Below are positions 35,140 through 43,297 of a stretch of DNA of 64,000 nucleotides, one piece after another. The position numbers and the translations under genes were made by a program. The notes under the pieces were generated by a model, which saw nothing but the letters and a program-made list of their open reading frames with translations, ran no database searches and was not told the DNA's origin. This DNA is from Bacillota bacterium (GTDB lineage: Bacteria > Bacillota > UBA4882 > UBA8346), in assembly GCA_023426245.1 (NCBI GenBank), contig JAFABB010000019.1, forward strand, positions 12,757 through 76,756, read 5' to 3'. Position 1 is the stretch's first letter. Each line of letters starts with the position of its first letter.

Positions 35140-36848
35140 GGACTTGGAAGGCGTTTTGCGGGGTTGTTTTCTTATTCATCTTCGTCGTAGGTTTGATGTT
35201 GATTAGGGCAATGGCCGAGGATGTTTCCGGGAAAGAAGTTTCGCAGGCTCTATTTCAAAAATCTTTAGCAGCAATTGAAGATAAGTACCATGTCCAAGTT
35301 ATTGCCGACCCTGAGCTGGAGGGTCTGGAAATTAAAAATATCCAGGGGAATACAGCCGAAGAGGCTTTGAAATGGTTCTTAAACCCGTTGGGTTATTCCT
35401 ATACTAAAGTTGATAATTATTATTTAGTCAGCGGTCCCCAATCACCGTTGACGGTGATGGCACAATCGGAATCCTCAGTTATACCGGTGGGGTTTTTAGA
35501 TCAAAGCTCCAGGGAACAATTGGATCAATTTAAACAATATTTGAATTACGATGAATCCCTTGGAGTTATTTATGTAAAGGCACCGACTTCCATGCTAGAC
35601 AAAATATTGTCTAAACTGGGTGAGCTTTCTCAAAGCGCTGGGCAAATCTCGGTCTTTTACCGCTTAAAGATTGTGGATGTTGGAAGTTCGGCAGACTTGG
35701 ATTTTATGTTTTCCGGTTCCTATAATCAATCCAATGCCCATAGCAAAGAACTAATTGTTACTCCGGATCAATGGACCCTTAACAGCCAGACGGAATGGGT
35801 GATTCATCAAAAGATCGAAACTTATTCACAAAGCGTGACCAGGCAACCTTGGCTGATTACGATTCCTGGAAAGCCGGTTACTCTTACTTCCAGTACCCAT
35901 GCAATAAGTAATGAATTGGATACCAATCGTTATTTTACCATTCAAATAACTCCCTTGAAAGTTGACGCAGTAAGCGGTGAAATTACTTCCGATGTTCATA
36001 TTGAGAGGGATATGGCAAGCGAAGCCGATTTCAGTCGGGATGGTACGGTTAAGAAAGTGAGCGAACCTGTTGAAAAGGTGGCGACAATTGTCCGTACGAA
36101 TTCAGGAAAAAGTATTGTTTTAGCGGTGGTTCGCCAAAATCAAACTTCCGGTCAGGATATCATGGACGGAGTAAACCAGGAAAGATCCAAAAGCCATCGT
36201 GATTTTATCGTCCTAATCTCGGCGACACCCATCAATATCCAATCAACGCTAGCTACAAAGTCCGGATTACTTCCTGTAGCATCACTCGGGGGATTTGAGA
36301 GATTAATGGATGAACCTGCGCCTGAACTGCCGAACAAGTCAAGGCTGGAGTTGGGAATTTCTAAAATAAAAGATGATGACTCCATTAAGGGTTGGCTAAA
36401 CGTTGCCACTTCTTTTGGGCCCAATAGCTTTTCTTTAGACTATAGAAGAAGGGATCGCTATTCTGCGGGGTTATCTTTTGGACTCGATTCGGAAACATCA
36501 TTTGAGTTCCTGGCGGGCAGGGGAATCGGTCCCAGGAATCAAGATGCTTTCATGTTTGGGCTGGGGGATGCGACACATCCCGGTCGATATCTTAGTTTAT
36601 TTGCCAAATACTATCCATGGTCTTATCTTTTTGATTCAGAAAAGATATCAAAAGATGGAGTCTGGGAAGTCGGAACCCGCATCGGAACGGAGCATTTGGC
36701 CGTAGTACTCAGCGCCGCCGGAGATCCGGATTATGATGGCTGGCTGTTTCGATTGGACTACAGTCCGAAAAAAAGCGCATGGATTCTTGAAGTTGATCAC
36801 AGACAAGATAAACCCGCATATTCTTTGGGGATAGGGATTCATTTTTAA
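35136..36848 (+). CDS. Secretin-like N-terminus fused to probable outer-membrane beta-barrel
   Basis: This is a 570-residue exported protein translationally coupled to the upstream secretin. A signal peptide (about 1-27) is followed by an STN domain (about 33-108), an N1-like block (about 112-172) and a secretin-related region (about 175-370). The latter lacks the LGDIPxxGxLF signature. After a linker near 385-395, the last 170 residues alternate hydrophobic and polar strands with short turns (SLDYRRRDRYSAGLSFG, LSLFAKYYPWSYLF) and end in IGIHF with a C-terminal phenylalanine. That is the insertion signal of Bam-dependent outer-membrane barrels. The arrangement is unusual. I infer an outer-membrane pore or a plug for the neighbouring secretin. 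Confidence 0.75.
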   Translation: MRTWKAFCGVVFLFIFVVGLMLIRAMAEDVSGKEVSQALFQKSLAAIEDKYHVQVIADPELEGLEIKNIQGNTAEEALKWFLNPLGYSYTKVDNYYLVSGPQSPLTVMAQSESSVIPVGFLDQSSREQLDQFKQYLNYDESLGVIYVKAPTSMLDKILSKLGELSQSAGQISVFYRLKIVDVGSSADLDFMFSGSYNQSNAHSKELIVTPDQWTLNSQTEWVIHQKIETYSQSVTRQPWLITIPGKPVTLTSSTHAISNELDTNRYFTIQITPLKVDAVSGEITSDVHIERDMASEADFSRDGTVKKVSEPVEKVATIVRTNSGKSIVLAVVRQNQTSGQDIMDGVNQERSKSHRDFIVLISATPINIQSTLATKSGLLPVASLGGFERLMDEPAPELPNKSRLELGISKIKDDDSIKGWLNVATSFGPNSFSLDYRRRDRYSAGLSFGLDSETSFEFLAGRGIGPRNQDAFMFGLGDATHPGRYLSLFAKYYPWSYLFDSEKISKDGVWEVGTRIGTEHLAVVLSAAGDPDYDGWLFRLDYSPKKSAWILEVDHRQDKPAYSLGIGIHF

Positions 36849-36969
36849 CCATAAAATTGATTTCACGTTTTTTGGCAAATATCCGCGAATCTATCATTTT
36901 TTTGGAGCATTCAATCAGAATAAACATTATGAAAACTACTATGAATCTACAAATAATGCGGCCTTTGTT

Positions 36970-36978
36970 TGGTATAAT
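36970..36978 (+). promoter_or_regulatory. Extended -10 promoter before the EPS genes
   Basis: TGG-TATAAT (36970-36978) lies 90 bases upstream of the GTG at 37069 and after the stop of the secretin/barrel gene. It may give the polysaccharide genes an internal start. The -35 region is poor. Confidence 0.4.
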
Positions 36979-37068
36979 TTGAAAACGTTGGACATAGATT
37001 GTATGTGGAATAAAAGGAGGCGGGAAGCGATAATAAATGGCTGAACAATGATTAATGGAGGTCGTATC

Positions 37069-38469
37069 GTGATTGGTGCTCAAAGTGAGGATGTTACGCG
37101 GAATTTTGATTTACATGACGGGATCCGAGTCATTCGCAAACATAGCGGACTTATTGTAACTATTTTTTTATTTTCAGTTTTTGCTGGGGCAGCGGTGAGT
37201 TTTTTGATGCCTCCAACTTACGAAGGGGAGGCGACATTGAGAATAAAACAATCGAAAAGTTTGGATAATTCTTTGTTATCCACTGCGCCAGGCTATGATT
37301 GGGAAATTCAAAAGTTGCTTTCTACTTATGCCGAAATCATTCAAAGCCGTACCATAATCAATACGGTCACAGCTAAAGCCCATCTTCAAAAAGTCAGCTA
37401 CGATAAAATGCTTTCCCGGATTCATATTGAGCCGGTTAAAGATAGTGAAATTTTAAAGGTACAAGTTCGCGATCATAATCCCAAAAGAGCGATGTTTCTT
37501 ACCAATATTTTAGTGGATACTTTTTTGGTGCGATTAATGAAGTTGGTTCGAACGGAAGATTCAGCTGTCGGCAATTTTATCGATCAATATTTAGTGGGAG
37601 CCAAACAAAACTTAGAACAGGCCGAACAAGCTTTGGAGAGTTTTAAAAGAGATAAAAAAATAGTAGCTCCAGAGAATGAAACCAAAGCATTGCTGGATAG
37701 ACTTTCAAGTATGAATCAACTGAAAGCGGAGAATAACATAACCTTGGCTGCCGCACAAGCTAAATTAGAGGCTGCCAATCAAGAATTATCCCGGAATAAA
37801 AATGAGCAACCACAGGACAGCCCTTTAATTGGGCAGTATAAAGCGAAAATAGCTGATCTGGAAGTGCAATTAGTCGGATTACTTCCTAATAGTAACGATG
37901 GTAACCCGCAAGTATCAGCCGTCAGGGCAGAGATTGAAGAAGTCAGAACGAAACTCAATACGGAAATCAATAAAGTCGTAAACAGGGAAGAAACTTTGAC
38001 AAATCCTGTATATCAAAACCTGTTGCAAGGGAAATTACAAGCGGGTGTCGATATTGCAGTCGCCGGCGCTCAGGGAGTCGCTTTAAATAAACTGGCGGCT
38101 GATGCAGAAAGGGAAATTGGAAGATTGCCAGCCAGAGAACAGGAATTGGCGCGATTGATGCGCAATGTCTCTTTGGCGCAAGAGATTTATATGATGCTTT
38201 CGAAACGCCGTGAAGAAGCCAAAATTAGTGAGGTAATGGTACCAACCAATGTCCAACTCATTGATCGGGCGGTGCTTCCGGATAAACCGATTTTTCCAAA
38301 TAAAACTTTGAACATTTTAATGGCTGCATTTTTAGGTCTCTTTGCCGGTTTGGGTTTGGCATTTGTATTGGAGTACTTAAATACCACAATTGATACGGCC
38401 GATGATGTCAAGAATTACTTAAATCTGCCGGTTTTAGGGAACATCCCTGATTTCAAGGAGTCCCCATAA
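37069..38469 (+). CDS. Wzz/GumC-type polysaccharide co-polymerase
   Basis: This protein of about 466 residues has two membrane helices, one near residues 22-45 and one near 405-430, around a long periplasmic coiled-coil (about 160-370, with QNLEQAEQALESFKRDK). It ends with the GumC/Wzz motif around AFVLEYLNTTIDTADDVK. Proteins of this type set chain length in Wzy-dependent polysaccharide export and partner with BY-kinases. The separate kinase gene follows directly. GTG at 37069 is chosen as the start because GGAGG lies seven bases upstream. The ATG at 37048 has no site at proper spacing. The protein has no fused kinase domain, so the arrangement is CpsC/CpsD-like. Confidence 0.88.
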   Translation: MIGAQSEDVTRNFDLHDGIRVIRKHSGLIVTIFLFSVFAGAAVSFLMPPTYEGEATLRIKQSKSLDNSLLSTAPGYDWEIQKLLSTYAEIIQSRTIINTVTAKAHLQKVSYDKMLSRIHIEPVKDSEILKVQVRDHNPKRAMFLTNILVDTFLVRLMKLVRTEDSAVGNFIDQYLVGAKQNLEQAEQALESFKRDKKIVAPENETKALLDRLSSMNQLKAENNITLAAAQAKLEAANQELSRNKNEQPQDSPLIGQYKAKIADLEVQLVGLLPNSNDGNPQVSAVRAEIEEVRTKLNTEINKVVNREETLTNPVYQNLLQGKLQAGVDIAVAGAQGVALNKLAADAEREIGRLPAREQELARLMRNVSLAQEIYMMLSKRREEAKISEVMVPTNVQLIDRAVLPDKPIFPNKTLNILMAAFLGLFAGLGLAFVLEYLNTTIDTADDVKNYLNLPVLGNIPDFKESP

Positions 38470-38521
38470 TATGGATTCGGATATGCTATAAATTTTGGAA
38501 TTTTTAAAGCGAGGTTTTCCA

Positions 38522-39217
38522 ATGCCATTTCAAGATCAATTAATCGTCAGAAATCAAAAATTATCTCCGGTGTCGGAAGCTTTCCGGACCTTACGGACAA
38601 ATCTTCAATTTTCAAAAATTGATAGTAGCCTGCAGTCTTTGATTATTACCAGTGCCGGCCCTCAGGAAGGAAAATCGACTGTGGTTGCAAATACTGGCGT
38701 GGTACTGGCTGAATCCGGCAAAAAAGTAATCATTGTTGATTGTGATCTTCGTAAACCAACACAACATCGAATTTTTGGCCTAAAAGAACGGGGTCTAACT
38801 AATTATATGGTTGAAAGAACTTCCATTGATGAGTTATTTCAGTTAACCGGTATCGAAAATCTTCAAGTGCTCCCCAGCGGGCCGGTTCCGCCCAATCCTT
38901 CGGAACTTCTGGTTTCCTCCCGGATGGCTGATTTATTGGTATATTTGCAGTCCTGCTTTGATTTCGTTCTGATTGATACTCCCCCAATTATAGCAGTTAC
39001 TGATGCTTGTGTCTTGGCTTCCAGGGTAGAAGGAGTAGCTTTAGTTGTCAGGGCTGGGTTTACAAGGCCTGAAATGGTTCGACAGGCTAAAGATTCCATA
39101 TTGCGTGCGAATGGAAAGTTATTGGGAGTGATACTCAACAGGGTGGAGATTGAGGGACAATATTCTCATTATTACTACTATTATAGAACGGATAAACGGC
39201 GACATGGATCGGTATAA
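38522..39217 (+). CDS. BY-family tyrosine kinase (CpsD/CapB-like)
   Basis: This is a cytoplasmic ATPase of about 231 residues that regulates polysaccharide assembly by cycling phosphorylation of its tail. GPQEGKST (Walker A), VIIVDCDLRKP (Walker A') and FVLIDTPP (Walker B) are all present. The C-terminus has a tyrosine cluster (HYYYYYRT), the usual autophosphorylation tail. The ATG at 38522 has GAGG seven bases upstream. The longer TTG frame at 38495 has no site. It pairs with the preceding Wzz-like protein, whose cytoplasmic C-terminus normally activates the kinase. A cognate phosphatase is not visible in this window. Confidence 0.92.
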   Translation: MPFQDQLIVRNQKLSPVSEAFRTLRTNLQFSKIDSSLQSLIITSAGPQEGKSTVVANTGVVLAESGKKVIIVDCDLRKPTQHRIFGLKERGLTNYMVERTSIDELFQLTGIENLQVLPSGPVPPNPSELLVSSRMADLLVYLQSCFDFVLIDTPPIIAVTDACVLASRVEGVALVVRAGFTRPEMVRQAKDSILRANGKLLGVILNRVEIEGQYSHYYYYYRTDKRRHGSV

Positions 39218-39244
39218 CAAAATGTTATAAAAAGGGATATGGAT

Positions 39245-40207
39245 ATGAAAAAAAATATTCCACTCCTCATTGTGCTGATGCTTTCTTTGAGCATCATAAG
39301 TTTTGAAAGCAATAAGAATGTTACCCATATAGCCCGTTTTTTCAGTGGAAACCTACCTACATTCGCAACGGAAAAACCTCACATAAAATCAACCGGTTCC
39401 AGGGGAAACAGGGAAGATAATTTATTAAAACTATCTTCCGGTCAGAGTTTTAATCTTCTGGTTCTGGGGATCGATGCCCGAGATCATAATGCTTCGCGCG
39501 CTGATATGATCATGGTCGCCAATGTTAACCCCCGCAGCCGCTCCATTCATCTGGTAAGTGTACCCCGTGATACCAGGATAGCGGTTAAGGGAATCGGCTA
39601 TACAAAAATTACTCATACACACTTAATCGGAGAAAAAGAAGGCGGCAATCGGAAAGGCACTCAAGCCACAATAAATGCCGTAGCTAACTTATTGCATTGC
39701 CGATTGGATTATTATATTAAAGTCGACTTTAAGGGATATGTGAGTTTCATTGATACTTTGGGAGGGCTTGATATTGAATTGCCGCAAGCAATCCGGCTCA
39801 CTGAAAAATCAGTAACCCTTCCCGCCGGAAATAATCATTTAAATGGTGATATGGTGCTGGAATTGACCCGGGAACGTTTCTCGTTAAGAAATGGCGATTT
39901 CGGCAGGCAGCAAAATCAATTCATGATACTCAAGGCAATCGTCAAACAAACATTTCGATTGACAAATCTGACCAAATTGCCCGATTTAATTGCTCGGGTT
40001 CATCATGATGTGATGGATACCAATTTAACAGATTTTGATTTGCTTTGTTTGGCCTGGACTATCAAACAAGTACCGGAAAATAATCTGAAATACTACCAAA
40101 TCGGAGGAAAGGCGGAAAGCAGTTTGGATCCCTTAACAAAAACGGTGGTATTTTACTGGAGGCCGGATCTGGATGGTATTGAGAGAATACAAAAATATTT
40201 TCAATAA
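39245..40207 (+). CDS. LytR-CpsA-Psr family protein
   Basis: This protein of about 320 residues has an N-terminal membrane anchor (about 2-18) and one LCP domain (about 72-240). LLVLGIDAR, SRADMIMVA and LVSVPRDTRI carry the Asp and Arg residues that bind the pyrophosphate of the polyprenyl-linked polymer. LTRERFS and FGRQQNQF complete the domain. LCP proteins transfer polysaccharides or teichoic acids to peptidoglycan, so the EPS may be anchored to the wall rather than only released. The ATG at 39245 has AAAGGG at eight-base spacing, and 39239 is the alternative. It lies just after the tyrosine kinase gene and is probably in the same operon. Confidence 0.9.
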   Translation: MKKNIPLLIVLMLSLSIISFESNKNVTHIARFFSGNLPTFATEKPHIKSTGSRGNREDNLLKLSSGQSFNLLVLGIDARDHNASRADMIMVANVNPRSRSIHLVSVPRDTRIAVKGIGYTKITHTHLIGEKEGGNRKGTQATINAVANLLHCRLDYYIKVDFKGYVSFIDTLGGLDIELPQAIRLTEKSVTLPAGNNHLNGDMVLELTRERFSLRNGDFGRQQNQFMILKAIVKQTFRLTNLTKLPDLIARVHHDVMDTNLTDFDLLCLAWTIKQVPENNLKYYQIGGKAESSLDPLTKTVVFYWRPDLDGIERIQKYFQ

Positions 40208-40275
40208 AGAGCGTAATTTGTAAAGAGTCCCAGAAGGCATTAAAGCAGAGATTCAAAGAGGGTGGATTACCTATT

Positions 40276-41244
40276 ATGCTCATCATATCAAGTTTCATTA
40301 TCGGGTTTATTTTTCTTGCGGTAATCTTTTTATGCTGTTTTATATTTTTTTCATACATTTGGCCGATCAAAACCAAAAAAGAAAAATGGTCCATAGGGAT
40401 CTACGCGGGGACTTCGCCGTTAGAATTAAATCCTCCCGCGCAATGGATAAATCCGGTTCTCACTGCCGGGGATATTAAGGGCATGGATGCCCAATTTATA
40501 GCGGATCCTTTTCTTATCAAAGAAGGAGCCGGTTGGTATCTTTTTTTTGAAGTCTTTAATAATTTAACGCAAAAAGGGGAAATTGGATTTGCTGCAAGTG
40601 AAAATGGTTTTGAGTGGAACTTTCAACAGATCATCCTATCCGAACCTTTTCATTTATCGTATCCTCATGTTTTTAGGTGGGAAAATGGGTATTATATGAT
40701 CCCTGAAAGCTATGAAGCCGGATCAATACGATTATATAAAGCGGTGGAATTCCCTTTAAAATGGGAATATGAAAGAACACTGCTGGAAAAAGTGGCAGTG
40801 GATGCTTCTATTTTTTTTCATACCAATCGATGGTGGATGTTTACATCGAACCCCCATCATAATAATCAGCTTAACCTGTATTTCGCCAAGGAGTTATATG
40901 GCCCATGGACGGAGCACCCTAAAAATCCGTTGATAAGGAATAATAAACATATAGCCAGACCTGGCGGAAGAGTTACCTTTTTTGACGGCAAAATCATTCG
41001 TTTTGCTCAAGATGATTGGTTCATCTATGGTAATAAAGTGAGGGCCTTTGAAATCATTAAATTAAGCGAAACTGATTATCAAGAAAAATTGGTTCCTAAG
41101 GAACTCACCGTATCGAGGACAGGTTTTGGTTGGAACAGAAGTGGAATGCATCATGTTGATCCGCTTCAAGTCGATACCAATCTTTGGATTGCCGCGGTTG
41201 ATGGCCTTGGAGCGATTGGTAAACCCCGGCACATTCCAAGGTGA
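40276..41244 (+). CDS. Membrane-anchored GINT1_N-like beta-propeller protein of EPS locus
   Basis: The 322-residue protein has one strong N-terminal hydrophobic anchor (about 1-30) and a five-bladed-propeller-type domain. FIADPFLIKEG, WYLFFEVF, SYPHVFRWENG and YYMIPES match the N-terminal domain of glucosamine inositolphosphorylceramide transferase 1, which is GH43-like and is often found in bacterial polysaccharide clusters. Whether it hydrolyses, transfers or only binds glycan is unknown. The Asp of ADPF and the Glu of PES could be the catalytic pair by analogy with GH43. REP-like and MITE-like repeats follow its stop codon. Confidence 0.75.
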   Translation: MLIISSFIIGFIFLAVIFLCCFIFFSYIWPIKTKKEKWSIGIYAGTSPLELNPPAQWINPVLTAGDIKGMDAQFIADPFLIKEGAGWYLFFEVFNNLTQKGEIGFAASENGFEWNFQQIILSEPFHLSYPHVFRWENGYYMIPESYEAGSIRLYKAVEFPLKWEYERTLLEKVAVDASIFFHTNRWWMFTSNPHHNNQLNLYFAKELYGPWTEHPKNPLIRNNKHIARPGGRVTFFDGKIIRFAQDDWFIYGNKVRAFEIIKLSETDYQEKLVPKELTVSRTGFGWNRSGMHHVDPLQVDTNLWIAAVDGLGAIGKPRHIPR

Positions 41245-41248
41245 GGAT

Positions 41249-41290
41249 TTCAACTACCGGGATTCGAATTCTCGTTTCAGCTGGTGGTGG
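41249..41290. repeat. REP-like palindrome, copy A
   Basis: CAACTACCGGGATTCGAATT and CTGGTGGTGG form the flanks of an imperfect hairpin similar to the copy at 56118-56165. It begins five bases after a stop codon and ends three bases before the MITE-like element. Confidence 0.6.
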
Positions 41291-41293
41291 TTC

Positions 41294-41427
41294 GGGCTGT
41301 CCCAAAAGAAGATTTTACGATAAAGAAATACGATATATAGAAATCAACATATTCGATGAAGTCGCGCGCATGCGCGCGATATATATTGTATTTCTTATTG
41401 ATTTTGAATTGCTTTTTAGACAGCCCC
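41294..41427. mobile_element. MITE-like element, copy 2
   Basis: This 134-bp element has GGGCTGTCCCAAAAG (41294-41308) at the left end and CTTTTTAGACAGCCCC (41412-41427) at the right, which are inverted repeats. The core matches the copy at 32108: GAAATAC-ATATA-GAAATCAACATATTC, then ATATATTGTATTTCTTATTGA. GCGCGCATGCGCGC forms the tip. No coding capacity. Confidence 0.75.
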
Positions 41428-41434
41428 AAAACAA

Positions 41435-41467
41435 AATTCCCGGGCACCTTAGCTCCGGGAATTTTTT
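41435..41467 (+). terminator. Rho-independent terminator
   Basis: AATTCCCGG and CCGGGAATT form a 9-bp stem followed by TTTTTT. Together with the repeats before it, this separates the first EPS transcription block from the phosphotransferase block. The rest of the gap to 41711 is A/T-rich without a gene. Confidence 0.85.
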
Positions 41468-41711
41468 GTGATGCCGCGGACTTTGAAGACTTCCTTCGAG
41501 TATTCCGGCAGGTGAAATAATAAGCCGCAAAAAAGCTGGCCTCTTGGTGAATGGTTTGTTGCAACAAATTAGAAACAAAAATATGTACAATTAGTAATAC
41601 AAAAAGAAATTTTTCGATCCCAATAGACTATGTCACGGAATAAAGAAAAAGTACATATAATTTTTCAGCTATTAAAAGGGCACTTCAACGTGCTTTCTAG
41701 GAGGACTTCCG

Positions 41712-43265
41712 GTGTCTCTAAAAAGTTTGCAAACACTCCGGCATAATAATACGATTTCGTATTATTGGATGAACAGGTTTGTGAATGGACTGAATCGTTC
41801 GGAAGTCCCACAAGTTCAATCCGGTTTCCGGCCTAACTTTAAACTATCCCTTCGAAAGTATCTTGCACTATGTATTTTAATTACCGTTGATTATCATGGG
41901 GTCTTGTTGGCATTACAAAGTGCCGCCTTAACAAAGGCTTTGCTAACATCGCAACCGTTTGCCGGAAAGTTCTTCTTGGGCCATATTTCCCCTAATTTTT
42001 ATTGGATCATGCCTTTCTTTTTTATGGGTGTCATCTGTTATGAGCGGCTTTATCATCGTAGACTGCCTTTTTGGGAAAATACCGCCAAATTGATTAAAGC
42101 ATGTACTTTTGCAACGCTGTGCATAATCGGAAGCCTTTTTTTAATCGGTATTTCCGAATTGCTGTCGCGGTTATTTATCGGGTTTATATGGTTATATTCC
42201 TGCCTTTTTTTAATCGGTATCCGTTACCTGACCCAACGGATGTTGGTCGCTACCGGATTGTGGCACCACTGGGTGGTGATTATTGGAAATCGAGATGGAA
42301 TCGCAGTTATAAAAGAAAGTTTTGCCGCTGAACCCAACACCGGCTACCAAATCGCGGATATTATTGAATATGCTCCTGATCAAAGGAATTCAAAAGGGTT
42401 TCCGTCTTTGGAAAAACTTGAAAATTGGAAAGAAAAAATTATTAAAAGCGGTGTGTCAGAAATCATTATTACCTTGCCTGAAGTGAAACGCCCGGAGTTA
42501 TTGACATTAATCTATTGGGCACAACCTTTTGTGAAATATGTAACGATCATGCCCGACCTGCTGGGAATGCCTTTGAGCAATTTGGAAACTGACTTTTATT
42601 TTGACCAGCAAGCAGTCATGCTTCGTGTTTGTAATAATTTGCTGATTTACCGCAATCGGCTCATCAAAAGAATTTTTGATTTGGGACTGGGAATCTTGTT
42701 TTTTATGGCCGCTTTGCCGGTTATGTTTTTGATTGCAATATGGATCAAACTAGATTCACCCGGTCCTGTAGTTCATACAGGGAAACGTCTCGGTAAAGAT
42801 GGCCGGAATTTTAAGTGTTATAAATTCCGGACCATGTATGTTAATGAACGGCAGATATTGCGGGAATACTTGGCAAGCCAACCAAAAGCGGCAAAGGAAT
42901 GGCTCGAATATGCAAAAATTCGCGGTTTTGATCCCCGCGTCACAGGAATTGGCAAGTGGTTACGCAAATTTAGCTTGGATGAATTGCCCCAAATCGTGAA
43001 TGTATTGAAAGGAGATATGAGTTTAGTCGGCCCCCGGCCTTATCTGCCGAATGAACAACAACGAATGAAATTTTATAAGAAAACCATTTTAGAGACTGTG
43101 CCTGGAATAACCGGATTATGGCAGGTAAGGGGGAGAAATGAGATTACTTTCGAAGAGCGGCTTGTGCTGGAATCCTGGTATGTGAGAAATTGGTCGGTCT
43201 GGTTGGATATCACACTGCTCATCCGAACCGTAGGCGTGGTATTTGGGAGAAGAGGAGCATATTAA
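41712..43265 (+). CDS. Polyprenyl glycosylphosphotransferase (WbaP/WcaJ-type priming enzyme)
   Basis: This 517-residue protein has four to five N-terminal membrane helices, a soluble nucleotide-binding-like middle region (about 195-310) and the conserved C-terminal sugar transferase domain (about 320-515). Within it lie NRLIKRIFDLGLG, the DSPGPVVHTGKRLGKDGR loop, LDELPQIVNVLKGDMSLVGPRPY and GITGLWQVRGRNEI. It puts the first sugar-1-phosphate onto undecaprenyl phosphate to start repeat-unit synthesis, and the actual sugar cannot be deduced. The start is GTG with AGGAGG seven bases upstream. A second EPS transcription block begins here. Confidence 0.93.
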   Translation: MSLKSLQTLRHNNTISYYWMNRFVNGLNRSEVPQVQSGFRPNFKLSLRKYLALCILITVDYHGVLLALQSAALTKALLTSQPFAGKFFLGHISPNFYWIMPFFFMGVICYERLYHRRLPFWENTAKLIKACTFATLCIIGSLFLIGISELLSRLFIGFIWLYSCLFLIGIRYLTQRMLVATGLWHHWVVIIGNRDGIAVIKESFAAEPNTGYQIADIIEYAPDQRNSKGFPSLEKLENWKEKIIKSGVSEIIITLPEVKRPELLTLIYWAQPFVKYVTIMPDLLGMPLSNLETDFYFDQQAVMLRVCNNLLIYRNRLIKRIFDLGLGILFFMAALPVMFLIAIWIKLDSPGPVVHTGKRLGKDGRNFKCYKFRTMYVNERQILREYLASQPKAAKEWLEYAKIRGFDPRVTGIGKWLRKFSLDELPQIVNVLKGDMSLVGPRPYLPNEQQRMKFYKKTILETVPGITGLWQVRGRNEITFEERLVLESWYVRNWSVWLDITLLIRTVGVVFGRRGAY

Positions 43266-43297
43266 CAAAATCGGGATGCGGAATATGGAATAAAAAT

